From JAVBJV01 sp031546815 (GTDB lineage Bacteria; Pseudomonadota; Alphaproteobacteria; Acetobacterales; Acetobacteraceae): a stretch of 64,000 nucleotides of DNA. Where the stretch lies: NCBI GenBank assembly GCA_031546815.1, contig JAVBJV010000014.1, positions 16,719-80,718 on the forward strand, in the 5' to 3' direction. A program made the position numbers and the translations under genes. The notes under the pieces were generated by a model. It was not told the origin of the DNA, searched no databases, and was given only the letters and a program-made list of their open reading frames with translations. Positions 17,175 to 25,442 of the stretch are shown piece by piece. The first letter of the stretch is position 1, and the number at the start of each line of letters is the position of its first letter.

Positions 17175-17189
17175 GCAAATGCTGCGCCA
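17175..17189 (-). promoter_or_regulatory. Candidate sigma-54 promoter for the fliK operon
   Basis: On the minus strand the bases read TGGCGCAGCATTTGC. The -24 GG and -12 GC are separated by exactly 10 nt, and TGGC...TTGC match the consensus TGGCACG-N4-TTGC except two bases in the -24 block. It lies 101 nt upstream of the fliK GTG. The operon encodes the sigma-54 activator FlbD, which supports the call. Confidence 0.65.
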
Positions 17190-17199
17190 GTTTCTAGAC

Positions 17200-17218
17200 C
17201 TCCGGAAAAACACCGGAG
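17200..17218. promoter_or_regulatory. Palindrome between the two divergent sigma-54 promoters
   Basis: CTCCGGAAAAACACCGGAG has perfect 6-bp arms (17200-17205 and 17213-17218) around a 7-nt centre. It occupies the gap between the two -24 elements, which face away from each other. It could bind an activator or repressor such as FlbD, or bend the DNA. This is inference from position and symmetry only. Confidence 0.45.
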
Positions 17219-17219
17219 T

Positions 17220-17235
17220 TGGCACGCAAAATGCA
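17220..17235 (+). promoter_or_regulatory. Candidate sigma-54 promoter for flgE
   Basis: The sequence TGGCACGCAAAATGCA matches the consensus TGGCACG-N4-TTGCW at all but one base, with GG and GC 10 nt apart. It lies 51 nt upstream of the flgE ATG. Hook genes are classic FlbD/sigma-54 targets in alphaproteobacteria, so function and position agree. Confidence 0.8.
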
Positions 17236-17285
17236 TATGGATTTGCGAACCGCCCATCCGGGCTTATTGGATTAAGGAGCTAACC

Positions 17286-18587
17286 ATGTCTCTGTTTGGT
17301 GCCATGACTACCGCGATCAGCGGCCTGAATGCTCAGAGCAAGGCTTTGGGTAATATCAGCGACAACGTTGCCAACAGCCAGACAGTTGGTTTCAAGCGCG
17401 TCGATACAAAATTCGTCAACTATCTGACGACATCATCCCCAACCAACCATTCACCTGGTTCGGTTGTCGCGCGCCCGGACTTTACCAATAACGTACAGGG
17501 CACGATCGAACAGTCCGACAACACGCTGAATATGGCAATTGCCGGTCAGGGTTTCTTCCCGGTCTCGCTGAGGAACGGCGACGTAAAGGGGCAGCCGACA
17601 TTTGACGATCGCGTTTTCTATACACGCGCTGGCGATTACAACGTTAACAAAGATGGCTATCTGGTTAACGGATCTGGGTATTTTCTGCAGGGCTGGGCGA
17701 TTGATGGCGCCGGCAATGTTGACCGTACGCACACCAGCGAAATTCGTGTGGCAGATACAGTGTACAATCCGGTGCCGACATCGGAAGTCACCATGAATGC
17801 CAACCTGCCGGACTCTCCGTCCAACCCGATCCAGGGTAGCCAGGTGCAGATCTATGACAGCCTCGGCTCGCTGCGTACCGTCAACCTGACATGGACGCAA
17901 AACGCCCAGAACGAATGGAGCCTCGGCATCGATGTTCCTGATGATGTCAACAGCACCGCGCGCGGCACGGTTGACCTCAAGTTCGGGGTGGCGAGCACCA
18001 ATCCGGTTCCCGCAGGTACAGTGGGTGAACTGGCAAACACAACCGGCAGCGTAACCGCCGCCGCCTTTGTCCAGGGCGATCCGACCACGGTGTCGTTCAC
18101 GGCTGATTTCGGTAACGGCCCGCAGTCGGTGACACTGAACCTCGGCACATTCGGTACTGCGAACGGGATTACCCAGTTTGCTGGCAGCGAATACTCGGTC
18201 CGCAGCCTGAGCCAGAACGGGGTGCCGTTCGGTTCCTACTCGTCGCTTGGTTTCCGCGAAAATGGCGACGTCGTGGTTAATTACGATAACGGCCAGTCCC
18301 GCACGATTGCACGCGTTCCGGTTGTTGTGTTCAACGACCCGGACTCGCTGCAGCGCCAGGATGGGCAGGCGTTCACCCGCACGATGGAAAGCGGTGAAGC
18401 CCGCGTGCTCGACACCAATAACAGCGGCGCTGGCAAGCTGATCGTCAGTGCGATTGAACGTTCGAACGTCGATATCGCCGCTGAATTTACAAAACTGATC
18501 GTGGCGCAGCGCGCATATTCCGCAAATACCCGCATCGTCACCACATCTGATGAACTGCTTCAGGAAACGCTCAATATGAAGCGTTGA
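17286..18587 (+). CDS. flgE: Flagellar hook protein FlgE
   Basis: About 433 residues. It polymerises into the hook that joins the motor to the filament. The rod/hook N-terminal domain is clear (MSLFGAMTTAISGLNAQSKALGNISDNVANSQTVGFKR), as are the central D1/D2 region with a conserved GQGFFPV motif and the C-terminal coiled-coil ending in the axial-protein motif (VDIAAEFTKLIVAQRAYSANTRIVTTSDELLQETLNMKR). It has no signal peptide because it uses type III export. AAGGAG is 8 nt before the ATG at 17286. The frame is open further upstream, but that part lies in the promoter region. Confidence 0.95.
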   Translation: MSLFGAMTTAISGLNAQSKALGNISDNVANSQTVGFKRVDTKFVNYLTTSSPTNHSPGSVVARPDFTNNVQGTIEQSDNTLNMAIAGQGFFPVSLRNGDVKGQPTFDDRVFYTRAGDYNVNKDGYLVNGSGYFLQGWAIDGAGNVDRTHTSEIRVADTVYNPVPTSEVTMNANLPDSPSNPIQGSQVQIYDSLGSLRTVNLTWTQNAQNEWSLGIDVPDDVNSTARGTVDLKFGVASTNPVPAGTVGELANTTGSVTAAAFVQGDPTTVSFTADFGNGPQSVTLNLGTFGTANGITQFAGSEYSVRSLSQNGVPFGSYSSLGFRENGDVVVNYDNGQSRTIARVPVVVFNDPDSLQRQDGQAFTRTMESGEARVLDTNNSGAGKLIVSAIERSNVDIAAEFTKLIVAQRAYSANTRIVTTSDELLQETLNMKR

Positions 18588-18616
18588 TACAATAACAATT
18601 TAACTCCAGGCGCATC

Positions 18617-20143
18617 ATGTCACTACAGTCCTCTCTCTCCATATCATCCAGCGGGTTGGCGCACATCAATCGCCAGCTCGCCGTGGTATCGCAGAACATC
18701 GCAAACGCGGAGACTGCGGGCTATACGAAGAAGACCATCAACGGCTCGTCGCTCACTGCGGCAGGTCAGGGGATGGGCGTCAAAAGCGGGCTGATCACGC
18801 GTAACGTCGACGAAAAGCTTATGGCCGACGTCAACCAGCGCAACGCCACGGTCGCCGCCTTGACGGTTCGTGAAAACCTTCTTTCAGGTATTGAAACAGC
18901 ACACGGGATCGTCGAGAACGGAGACAGCCTCGGCGGTCTTGTCGGCTCGCTGCAGAACAGTTTTATCAATCTGCAGGGGAATCCGTCCTCCAGTGCACAG
19001 CAGTCGGAAGTCGTGCAGGCGGCCGCGTCGCTGGCCACACGGATCAACGGTATTGGGCAGGCCGTCACAACGGCGCGGCAGTCTGCGCAGGACGGTCTGG
19101 TATCCTCCGTCGAAGGACTCAACACAGCGCTTGATGACCTCGGCCGACTAACCAAGGACATCAAGTCCGAGAAGGTTGCCGGGCGCAGCACCGCCGATCT
19201 GGAAGACAAACGCGACGCGATCATGTCGCAGCTCTCAAGCCTGGTTGGCGCGAAGTTCGTCAAGCAGGAAGATGGCGGCGTTCTGGCGTATGCATCAGGT
19301 GGATCGATGCTGCCGCTGGACGGCACGAAGTTCTCCATCAGCCAGGCGAATGTCGGGCCGAGCGCGTATTACCCTGGTGGTGGTCTGCCGGGCATTACGT
19401 TCCAGGGACGCGATGTCTCGGCAAACCTTACCGGGGGGCAGATCGGCGAACAGCTGCGTATGCGCGACAGCACGCTGCCGCTGTATCAGGCCGAGATCGA
19501 TGAGTTCGCGCAGAAGCTTGCCTCGCGCTTCGACGAACAGGGCCTGAAGCTGTTCGTCAGCACAGGTACGAACACCGTTCCCGCGCCATCGGCAACGCCG
19601 CCGACGCAGACTGGGTATGTCGGGTTTGCACAGACCATCACCATCAACCCGGCGGTCATGAATCAGCCATCCCTGCTGCGCGATGGAACGCATCCGCTTT
19701 CTACGGCTGACGGGAACCTGATCGACTTCACTCCCAACCCGGCTGGCGGACCGCAGGATTTCACCGGTGTTCTCGACCGGATCGTCGATTTCACGTTTGG
19801 GAAAGAAGCCGCACCCGGTGTGCCGCAGCAGGCATTTTCCACGGGTGGGCTCGGGCCGCAGGGCAACGCGTATGTGCCCTTTAACGGTGGCAACAGCCTT
19901 GCTGATTTTTCGTCTGCGCTGGTTGCCAGCCAGACGCAGGATCGTGCGCAGACGACATCGCGTCTGGATACGGAAATTTCGGTACAGTCTTTGCTTCAAA
20001 CTCAGTTATCGGACAGCTCCGGCGTCAACATTGACCGAGAAATGGCCAGTATGGTGACGCTTCAGACCAGTTATTCGGCAAACGCCCGCGTCCTGTCTGC
20101 CGTGCAGGCCATGTGGGATCAACTGCTCTCGGCAGTACATTGA
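18617..20143 (+). CDS. flgK: Flagellar hook-associated protein 1 FlgK
   Basis: 508 residues. FlgK is the hook-side junction protein between hook and filament. The N-terminal rod/axial motif (SSGLAHINRQLAVVSQNIANAETAGYTKK) and the C-terminal axial motif (GVNIDREMASMVTLQTSYSANARVLSAVQAMWDQLL) are both present. The central part is variable. It is the second gene of the flgE operon, 29 nt after flgE; its RBS is weak (CCAGGC). FlgL follows two genes later. Confidence 0.95.
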   Translation: MSLQSSLSISSSGLAHINRQLAVVSQNIANAETAGYTKKTINGSSLTAAGQGMGVKSGLITRNVDEKLMADVNQRNATVAALTVRENLLSGIETAHGIVENGDSLGGLVGSLQNSFINLQGNPSSSAQQSEVVQAAASLATRINGIGQAVTTARQSAQDGLVSSVEGLNTALDDLGRLTKDIKSEKVAGRSTADLEDKRDAIMSQLSSLVGAKFVKQEDGGVLAYASGGSMLPLDGTKFSISQANVGPSAYYPGGGLPGITFQGRDVSANLTGGQIGEQLRMRDSTLPLYQAEIDEFAQKLASRFDEQGLKLFVSTGTNTVPAPSATPPTQTGYVGFAQTITINPAVMNQPSLLRDGTHPLSTADGNLIDFTPNPAGGPQDFTGVLDRIVDFTFGKEAAPGVPQQAFSTGGLGPQGNAYVPFNGGNSLADFSSALVASQTQDRAQTTSRLDTEISVQSLLQTQLSDSSGVNIDREMASMVTLQTSYSANARVLSAVQAMWDQLLSAVH

Positions 20144-20154
20144 GGAAAAACAGC

Positions 20155-20565
20155 ATGTCGTGTCTGGTTATTGAACTCCGCGCCGATGATACCCTGATCG
20201 TCAATGGATCGTGCCTGCGTGTCCGCAATAAAACGCGTGTCGAATTCACATCGCATGCGCGCTTTCTGTTCGGCAAGCAGATCATGAAACCGGAAGAAGC
20301 AAACACCCCTGCCCGTCGCCTGTACTTTGCACTGCAGATTGCCTATGCCGGAGAAGACGGCCAGCGCAACACGGCACTGGAACGCGCGCGTGATCTGGCT
20401 ATGGAATTCTCGTCACACACGACATCGGGTCTGGCCCGGCATCTGTGTGCGGAAGCCCTGAGCGCCGCGGAAGAAAGCGACGGATATTCGGCCCTGAAGC
20501 ATGCGCGTCGCCTTATCCAGCACGAAGACGCCATCTTCAAAGACGCACGGGAGAAGTGTGCATGA
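20155..20565 (+). CDS. flbT: Flagellar biosynthesis regulator FlbT
   Basis: About 136 residues. In alphaproteobacteria FlbT is a post-transcriptional regulator of flagellin messages. The signature run PARRLYFALQIAYAGEDGQRNTALERA and the closing segment YSALKHARRLIQHE are typical. The N-terminus CLVIELRADDTLIVNG matches the FlbT start. The ATG at 20155 follows GAGG at a suitable distance; an upstream ATG at 20113 lies within flgK. The usual partner FlaF is absent here. It overlaps flgL by 4 nt (ATGA), so it is translated with it. Confidence 0.9.
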   Translation: MSCLVIELRADDTLIVNGSCLRVRNKTRVEFTSHARFLFGKQIMKPEEANTPARRLYFALQIAYAGEDGQRNTALERARDLAMEFSSHTTSGLARHLCAEALSAAEESDGYSALKHARRLIQHEDAIFKDAREKCA

Positions 20566-21647
20566 TATCTTCTTCATACGGACAGATGTCGCGGCTGATG
20601 GACGTCTCGACACGGTCGATGGACCGTTTCAACGAAGTCCAGAAGCAGATTGCAACCGGCAAGAAGTCCGACACGTTCGGCGGGTATGCTCCCGTCGCAC
20701 GCACGGTCATCAACCTGCGGAACGAGATATCGCGCCGTGAATCCTATATGGATTCGATCAACGTCGCGCAGCCGCGTCTGGTCTCGAGCCAGACGGCGCT
20801 GGGCCGCATGGGCACAATCATGAGCGACATCCAGAAGACCGCTCTGACAGGCGCCGGCACGGGTCCGAAAGATGCCGCCCTGATCCGCCAGCAGGCACAG
20901 AGCGCGCTGAAAGAAATGACGTCGCTGCTGAACACCAAAAGCGACGGCCAGTATGTTTTCGCCGGCAGCGATTCAAGCAACGCCCCCATCTCTTCGAACG
21001 ACCTGATGAGCGGCACACCGAGCCTGTTCACCGATATCTCCACCCGGTTGAGTCAGCTGGATGGCACGCCCGGCAATACGCTCGACGATGTGATGGCGGA
21101 CCTGAATACGCTGTCGATGGACGACACCGGCGGTCGGTCAATCTTCTCTGCCAGCCTGTCGGCGCCCAGACCTGCGGGCACACAGGACGAGGCTCCGCGT
21201 TCCATCGTCGCCGATGATGGGCAGCGCATCACCGTTGCCGCGAAAAGTATCAGCTACAAGGACCCGGCTGCTCCGGCAGATTCGACCGGCTCCTGGACGC
21301 GCGACATGATGCGCGATCTGATGATGCTGGCATCCGCGTCGGACGAACTGCTCAACAGCGACGATGGCGCCAAGATGATGGGCCGTGTTTCCGCCAACAT
21401 GGATCGGAACATGGTGTCCCTCAACCGCACGACGGCGGATCTGGCCATGTCGCAGCGCTCGCTTGATGCATTGTCGGACAAGCATGCGGATATGCGGGTT
21501 GCACTGAAGTCGCAGTCATCGAACGTCGAGGACATCGACTACACCGATGCCGCGGCCCGGTTGAAGATTCTGGAAACGCAGCTGCAGTCGTCGTGGACCA
21601 TTCTCAGCAAGATGGGCAGCATGTCGCTGGCCAACTTCCTGCGCTGA
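20562..21647 (+). CDS. flgL: Flagellar hook-associated protein 3 FlgL (flagellin-like)
   Basis: About 361 residues; the filament-side junction protein. The N-terminal flagellin-like helix motif is SSYGQMSRLMDVSTRSMDRFNEVQKQIATGKK and the C-terminal helix ends VEDIDYTDAAARLKILETQLQSSWTILSKMGSMSLANFL, both typical of FlgL. The start follows directly from the overlap with flbT. The flgE-flgK-flbT-flgL order is common in alphaproteobacteria. The gene is followed by a stem that overlaps the mtnA start. Confidence 0.93.
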   Translation: MISSSYGQMSRLMDVSTRSMDRFNEVQKQIATGKKSDTFGGYAPVARTVINLRNEISRRESYMDSINVAQPRLVSSQTALGRMGTIMSDIQKTALTGAGTGPKDAALIRQQAQSALKEMTSLLNTKSDGQYVFAGSDSSNAPISSNDLMSGTPSLFTDISTRLSQLDGTPGNTLDDVMADLNTLSMDDTGGRSIFSASLSAPRPAGTQDEAPRSIVADDGQRITVAAKSISYKDPAAPADSTGSWTRDMMRDLMMLASASDELLNSDDGAKMMGRVSANMDRNMVSLNRTTADLAMSQRSLDALSDKHADMRVALKSQSSNVEDIDYTDAAARLKILETQLQSSWTILSKMGSMSLANFLR

Positions 21648-21658
21648 TCTGCAATATT

Positions 21659-21700
21659 GATTTTCATGGGATCTGGCCGCATACCAGACTCATGAAAATC
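21659..21700 (+). promoter_or_regulatory. Stem-loop that encloses the mtnA start codon
   Basis: GATTTTCATG (21659-21668) is fully complementary to CATGAAAATC (21691-21700), which contains the mtnA ATG. Inside it TCTGG (21672-21676) pairs with CCAGA (21684-21688). No Shine-Dalgarno-like sequence is seen before the ATG. The structure could hide the start, or act as a terminator-like stem for flgL, but no T-run follows. Its function is inferred. Confidence 0.5.
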
Positions 21701-22789
21701 GAAGGCACCCATTACCACAGCATCTGGCTGGGCGACGATGCCTGGTCCGTTCATATTTTCGACCAGACCCGCCTGCCCTGGAAGCTCGACATCCTGCGGC
21801 TGACCAACGTGCAGCAGGTGGCGCATGCCATTAAATCCATGCAGGTGCGCGGTGCGCCGTTAATCGGCGTGGCCGGAGCATACGGACTGGCGCTCGCCCT
21901 GCGCGAAGATGCGTCCGATGCCGCCATGCAGCAGACCGCTTCCATGCTGGCCGAAACGCGCCCCACCGCCATCAATCTGCGCTGGGCCTTGGCGCGGATG
22001 CTGTCTGTGCTGACGCCTGTCCCCCCGGCCCAACGTGTGCAGCGTGCCTATGCCGAAGCCTCTGCCATCGCCGATGAAGACGCGGCGATGAACGAGGCGA
22101 TCGGTCGGCACGGGCTGCCTCTGCTGGCGGATATTGCCCGCACGAAAGGCCGCGTGAACGTGCTGACGCATTGCAACGCTGGCTGGATCGCCACGGTCGA
22201 CTGGGGAACCGCGCTGGCCCCAATCTATATGGCGCATGATGCCGGGATCGATGTGCATGTCTGGGTCGATGAAACCCGCCCACGTAACCAGGGTGCCCTG
22301 CTGACGGCGTGGGAACTTGGCAAGCACGGCGTTGCGCATACCGTTATCGCCGACAACGCGGGCGGGCATTACATGCAGCACGGCGACGTCGATATCGTGC
22401 TGGTCGGCACCGACCGCGTAACGCGGCAGGGCGATGTTGCCAACAAGATCGGCACCTATCTGAAGGCGCTGGCCGCACACGATAACAATGTGCCGTTTTA
22501 TGTCGCCCTTCCCTCCTCGACCATCGACTGGTCGGTGAGCGACGGCGTGCAGGACATCCCCATCGAGGAACGCGCCGCCACCGAGATCACCACCGTGTCC
22601 GGCCGGGCGCTGGATGGCAGCATTGCCACGGTGCGCGTGGTGGCATCCGGCAGTCAGGCAGCGAACCCGGCGTTCGACGTAACGCCCGCCCGACTGGTCA
22701 CCGGCCTGCTGACCGAACGCGGTATCTGTGCGGCCAGTGAAACAGGGCTGTCCGCCCTGTTCCCTGAAGACGCAAAAGAGTCAGTCTAA
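21692..22789 (+). CDS. mtnA: S-methyl-5-thioribose-1-phosphate isomerase
   Basis: About 365 residues. It isomerises methylthioribose-1-phosphate in the methionine salvage pathway. The Rossmann-type eIF2B-like fold is present. The catalytic Cys161 sits in THCNAGWIATVDWGTALAPI and the catalytic Asp241 in VGTDRVTRQGDVANKIGTY. The start MKIEGTHYHSIWL aligns with the family. It stands alone, without mtnB or mtnD nearby. Related proteins can act on 5-deoxyribose-1-phosphate or belong to archaeal ribose-1,5-bisphosphate isomerases, but the sequence fits MtnA. The neighbouring rhodanese and cysK genes also belong to sulfur metabolism. Confidence 0.9.
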   Translation: MKIEGTHYHSIWLGDDAWSVHIFDQTRLPWKLDILRLTNVQQVAHAIKSMQVRGAPLIGVAGAYGLALALREDASDAAMQQTASMLAETRPTAINLRWALARMLSVLTPVPPAQRVQRAYAEASAIADEDAAMNEAIGRHGLPLLADIARTKGRVNVLTHCNAGWIATVDWGTALAPIYMAHDAGIDVHVWVDETRPRNQGALLTAWELGKHGVAHTVIADNAGGHYMQHGDVDIVLVGTDRVTRQGDVANKIGTYLKALAAHDNNVPFYVALPSSTIDWSVSDGVQDIPIEERAATEITTVSGRALDGSIATVRVVASGSQAANPAFDVTPARLVTGLLTERGICAASETGLSALFPEDAKESV

Positions 22790-22793
22790 CTCT

Positions 22794-22861
22794 GGTTGTA
22801 TCAACAGTCAGTTCAGACTGAGCCGTTTGCAGGCCAGTATGGACTGACTGTTGATGCAACC
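22794..22861. terminator. Long stem-loop between convergent mtnA and rhodanese genes
   Basis: Arms at 22794-22812 and 22843-22861 are complementary in 18 of 19 positions around a 30-nt loop. Both gene ends face it; the mtnA stop lies 4 nt outside, and the arm touches the rhodanese stop. There is no T-run. It may be a bidirectional terminator or protective hairpin. The loop contains TCAGACTGAGC, which also occurs in reverse complement in the stem-loop at 34995-35047. Confidence 0.5.
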
Positions 22862-23271
22862 TATCTCTGCATCCACGGCAGGTTGGAGGCCTTCCAGCCT
22901 GCCGCCGTGCCACGATGCCTGTTATCATCCAGCGGCCCTTCGAACCCGTCGAGGATGTTATAGGCATTTGGGAAACCTGCCTGAATGGCGGCATTCGCTG
23001 CGGCAACGCTGCGCACCCCTGAACGGCACAGGAAATAGATTTTATGCGCGGGCGTCAGTCCTGCCTGGCGCATGAACTCAACGAACTCTGTGTTGATCTG
23101 CATGCTGGGAAAAATCTGCCACGGAATCATCAGCGGCTGCTTTCCCGTCGCCTGCAGATTGGGAATCCCCACATACATCCACTCGGCATCGGTGCGCACG
23201 TCCACCAGCACAGCGTTCGGATCCGCCCGCAACGCTTCCCAGGAAGCTTGCGGCGATACATTTTCAACCAT
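22861..23271 (-). CDS. Rhodanese-like domain protein
   Basis: 136 residues. It is a single rhodanese domain of the single-domain type, which transfers or carries sulfane sulfur. The active-site loop CRSGVRS starts at Cys82, and the first conserved region VLVDVRTDAEW is at residues 21-31. There is no signal peptide, so the protein is cytoplasmic. A good RBS (AAGGGG) precedes the ATG. The partner in sulfur transfer is unknown. Methionine salvage (mtnA) and cysteine synthesis (cysK) genes flank it. Confidence 0.88.
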   Translation of the reverse strand: MVENVSPQASWEALRADPNAVLVDVRTDAEWMYVGIPNLQATGKQPLMIPWQIFPSMQINTEFVEFMRQAGLTPAHKIYFLCRSGVRSVAAANAAIQAGFPNAYNILDGFEGPLDDNRHRGTAAGWKASNLPWMQR

Positions 23272-23444
23272 AGTTCAGCCCCTTCATGACATGGCCGAAT
23301 GTCGCACCAAATTCCTTCGGGGGGAACCTCCGGGCCGAGGAGGGTTTCCAATTTCTCCGGCACGCGCCCCCGGCGATATAAGCAGGCTGCCGTTCCCCTG
23401 AAGAAGAGACGGACATTCCACCCTCATTCGGCCTAGAATGCGGT

Positions 23445-24449
23445 ATGAGCACCGCCATACCCCACCCCGCCATCACAGACGGGCTGCTTGCCGCCATCGG
23501 CCACACGCCGCTTATCCGCCTGCCACGCGCCAGCCGCGCAACGGGGTGCAACATCCTCGCCAAGGCCGAGTTCATGAACCCGGGCGGGTCGATTAAGGAT
23601 CGCGCCGCGCTTGCGATTCTGCAGGATGCCGAAGCACGCGGTCTGCTGAAACCGGGTGGCACTGTGGTGGAAGGAACGGCGGGCAATACCGGAATCGGCC
23701 TGACTCTGGTGGGCAATGCGCGCGGCTATCGCACCATCATCGTGATGCCGGAAACACAAAGCCGCGAGAAGATCGACTTCCTGCGCATGATCGGCGCGGA
23801 CCTGCGTCTGGTGCCTGCCAAGCCGTTCAAGGACCCCGGCAATTATGTGCATGTCTCGCGCCGCCTGGCCGAGGAAGTCGGCGGCGTGTGGGCCAACCAG
23901 TTCGACAACACCGCCAACCGCGCCGGCCACGAAACCACCACCGGCGCCGAGATCTGGCAGCAGACCGAGGGACGGATCGACGCTTTCACCTGTGCCTGCG
24001 GTACGGGCGGGACGCTGGCGGGCGTTGCCCTGGCACTGAAGCAGCGCAAACCAGATACACGCATCGTGCTGGCCGACCCGATGGGCAGCGCGCTGTATTC
24101 GTGGATCAGGAACGGCACGCTGGAATCGACCGGCACCAGCATTACGGAAGGGATCGGCCAGTCGCGCGTCACCGCCAATCTGGAAGGCGCGCCGATCGAC
24201 GACGCCGTGCAGATCGACGACGACGCAGCGCTGGAGCAGATCTTCGACTTGCAGATCAACGAGGGCCTTTCGGTCGGCGGCAGCTCCGGCGTGAATGTCG
24301 CCGCGGCGATCAAGGTCGCGCAGGATCTCGGGCCGGGCCATACCGTCGTCACCATTCTGGCCGATGGCGGTGCGCGATATCAGTCGAAGCTGTTCAACCC
24401 GGACTTTCTGCGCGAGAAAAAACTGCGCCTTCCGCCATGGCTGGTTTAG
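23445..24449 (+). CDS. cysK: Cysteine synthase (O-acetylserine sulfhydrylase family)
   Basis: 334 residues. This PLP enzyme of fold type II replaces the acetyl group of O-acetylserine with sulfide. The PLP lysine is Lys51 in NPGGSIKDRAALAI. Substrate loop EGTAGNTGIGLTLVG and phosphate-binding loop CGTGGTLAGVA are typical. The segment PMGSALYSW and the C-terminal extension NPDFLREKKLRLP are seen in the somewhat longer CysK/cystathionine-beta-synthase-like group, so a role in other beta-replacement reactions cannot be excluded. No clear Shine-Dalgarno sequence is visible upstream. The 173-nt gap to the divergent rhodanese gene holds only a short CCTCC/GGAGG hairpin (23327-23343) and no recognised riboswitch. 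Confidence 0.87.
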   Translation: MSTAIPHPAITDGLLAAIGHTPLIRLPRASRATGCNILAKAEFMNPGGSIKDRAALAILQDAEARGLLKPGGTVVEGTAGNTGIGLTLVGNARGYRTIIVMPETQSREKIDFLRMIGADLRLVPAKPFKDPGNYVHVSRRLAEEVGGVWANQFDNTANRAGHETTTGAEIWQQTEGRIDAFTCACGTGGTLAGVALALKQRKPDTRIVLADPMGSALYSWIRNGTLESTGTSITEGIGQSRVTANLEGAPIDDAVQIDDDAALEQIFDLQINEGLSVGGSSGVNVAAAIKVAQDLGPGHTVVTILADGGARYQSKLFNPDFLREKKLRLPPWLV

Positions 24450-24485
24450 GCTGATACGCAGCACGATCAGGAGAGGCTTCCCGCA

Positions 24486-25442
24486 GTGAGTCCGGATATC
24501 TCGCCCACGTCGCCGCTTCCCCGGTTCAATGTCCGAATCCCGATACCGGATCTGTCCGCATGGCGCGCCGGCAATATCGGCATCCCCGGCGTCTGGAGCT
24601 TCTCTGCCGCTCAGCCGGGGCCGCATCTGGTTGTGGTCGCGCTGATGCACGGGAACGAGTTTGCCGGCGCAATCGTCCTCGACCGGTTGCTGCGTGCAGG
24701 TGTTCGTCCGGAGCGTGGGCGGCTGACTCTGATCTTCGCCAACCTGACAGCGTTCGACCGGTTCGATGCCGCCAATCCCGTCATCACGCGCTTCATCGAC
24801 GAAGACATGAACCGTGTCTGGGAGCCATCCCTGCTGGACGGTGACACTCAGACACTCGAACTCACCCGTGCCCGCACCCTGCGACCGATGATCGAACAAG
24901 CCGACGTGCTGCTGGATCTGCACACGATGCTGGTCGATTCCGCGCCGCTGATCCTCTGTGGCAACGGCGACAAGGGACGCAAACTGGCGCAGGAGCTGGC
25001 ATCTCCGCATCTGATCATCGCCGATGCGGGACACGCAGGCGGGCGACGGCTGATCGATTACCCCGCGTTTCTGTCGCCCGGGAATTCACGCTGCGCCATT
25101 CTGCTCGAAGCCGGACAGCATTGGGCGCCGGAAGCGGTGGATGTCTCTGCCGATATGCTCACCCGTATCGGGGCGCTGACCGGCGTGCTCCCCGCCCCGC
25201 CAATGCCGCAGACAACACCGCGTCTGGCCGAGGTGACGCACGCGATCACCGCACACAGCAATGCGTTTTCGTTCGTGCAGTCGTGGCAGGGGCTGGACCG
25301 CATTGCCCAGCGCAACACGCTGCTCGCCATGGATGGCGATACGGAAATCCGCACACCTTATGCCAATTGTATTCTGGTAATGCCCGCCTTGCGCCCCGCG
25401 CGCGGCCATACCGCCGTGCGGCTGGCCCGGATGACCGGCTAG
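24486..25442 (+). CDS. Succinylglutamate desuccinylase/aspartoacylase family protein
   Basis: 318 residues. This zinc-dependent deacylase-like enzyme resembles AstE/AspA and the M14-like fold. The metal-binding HxxE motif is in ALMHGNEFAG, and a later His in DLHTMLVDSAPLILCG is another expected ligand. The C-terminal part is the usual beta-rich domain. The start is GTG at 24486, preceded by AGGAGAGG at 9-nt spacing. The substrate is not known; no arginine-catabolism (ast) neighbours are seen. It lies 36 nt after cysK, so the two may be co-transcribed. Its stop overlaps the ECF sigma gene's stop in the palindrome CTAG. Confidence 0.82.
   Translation: MSPDISPTSPLPRFNVRIPIPDLSAWRAGNIGIPGVWSFSAAQPGPHLVVVALMHGNEFAGAIVLDRLLRAGVRPERGRLTLIFANLTAFDRFDAANPVITRFIDEDMNRVWEPSLLDGDTQTLELTRARTLRPMIEQADVLLDLHTMLVDSAPLILCGNGDKGRKLAQELASPHLIIADAGHAGGRRLIDYPAFLSPGNSRCAILLEAGQHWAPEAVDVSADMLTRIGALTGVLPAPPMPQTTPRLAEVTHAITAHSNAFSFVQSWQGLDRIAQRNTLLAMDGDTEIRTPYANCILVMPALRPARGHTAVRLARMTG

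Noticed and set aside
17022..17285. Upstream extension of flgE and the overlapping extension of fliK up to 17257
   Set aside because: Both run through the divergent promoter region. The flgE start with AAGGAG at 17286 and the fliK GTG at 17074 with GGAG are better supported.
23272..23444. Possible S-adenosylmethionine riboswitch between the rhodanese and cysK genes
   Set aside because: The gap holds only a CCTCC/GGAGG hairpin. I could not find the conserved core of SAM-I, SAM-II or SAH riboswitches.
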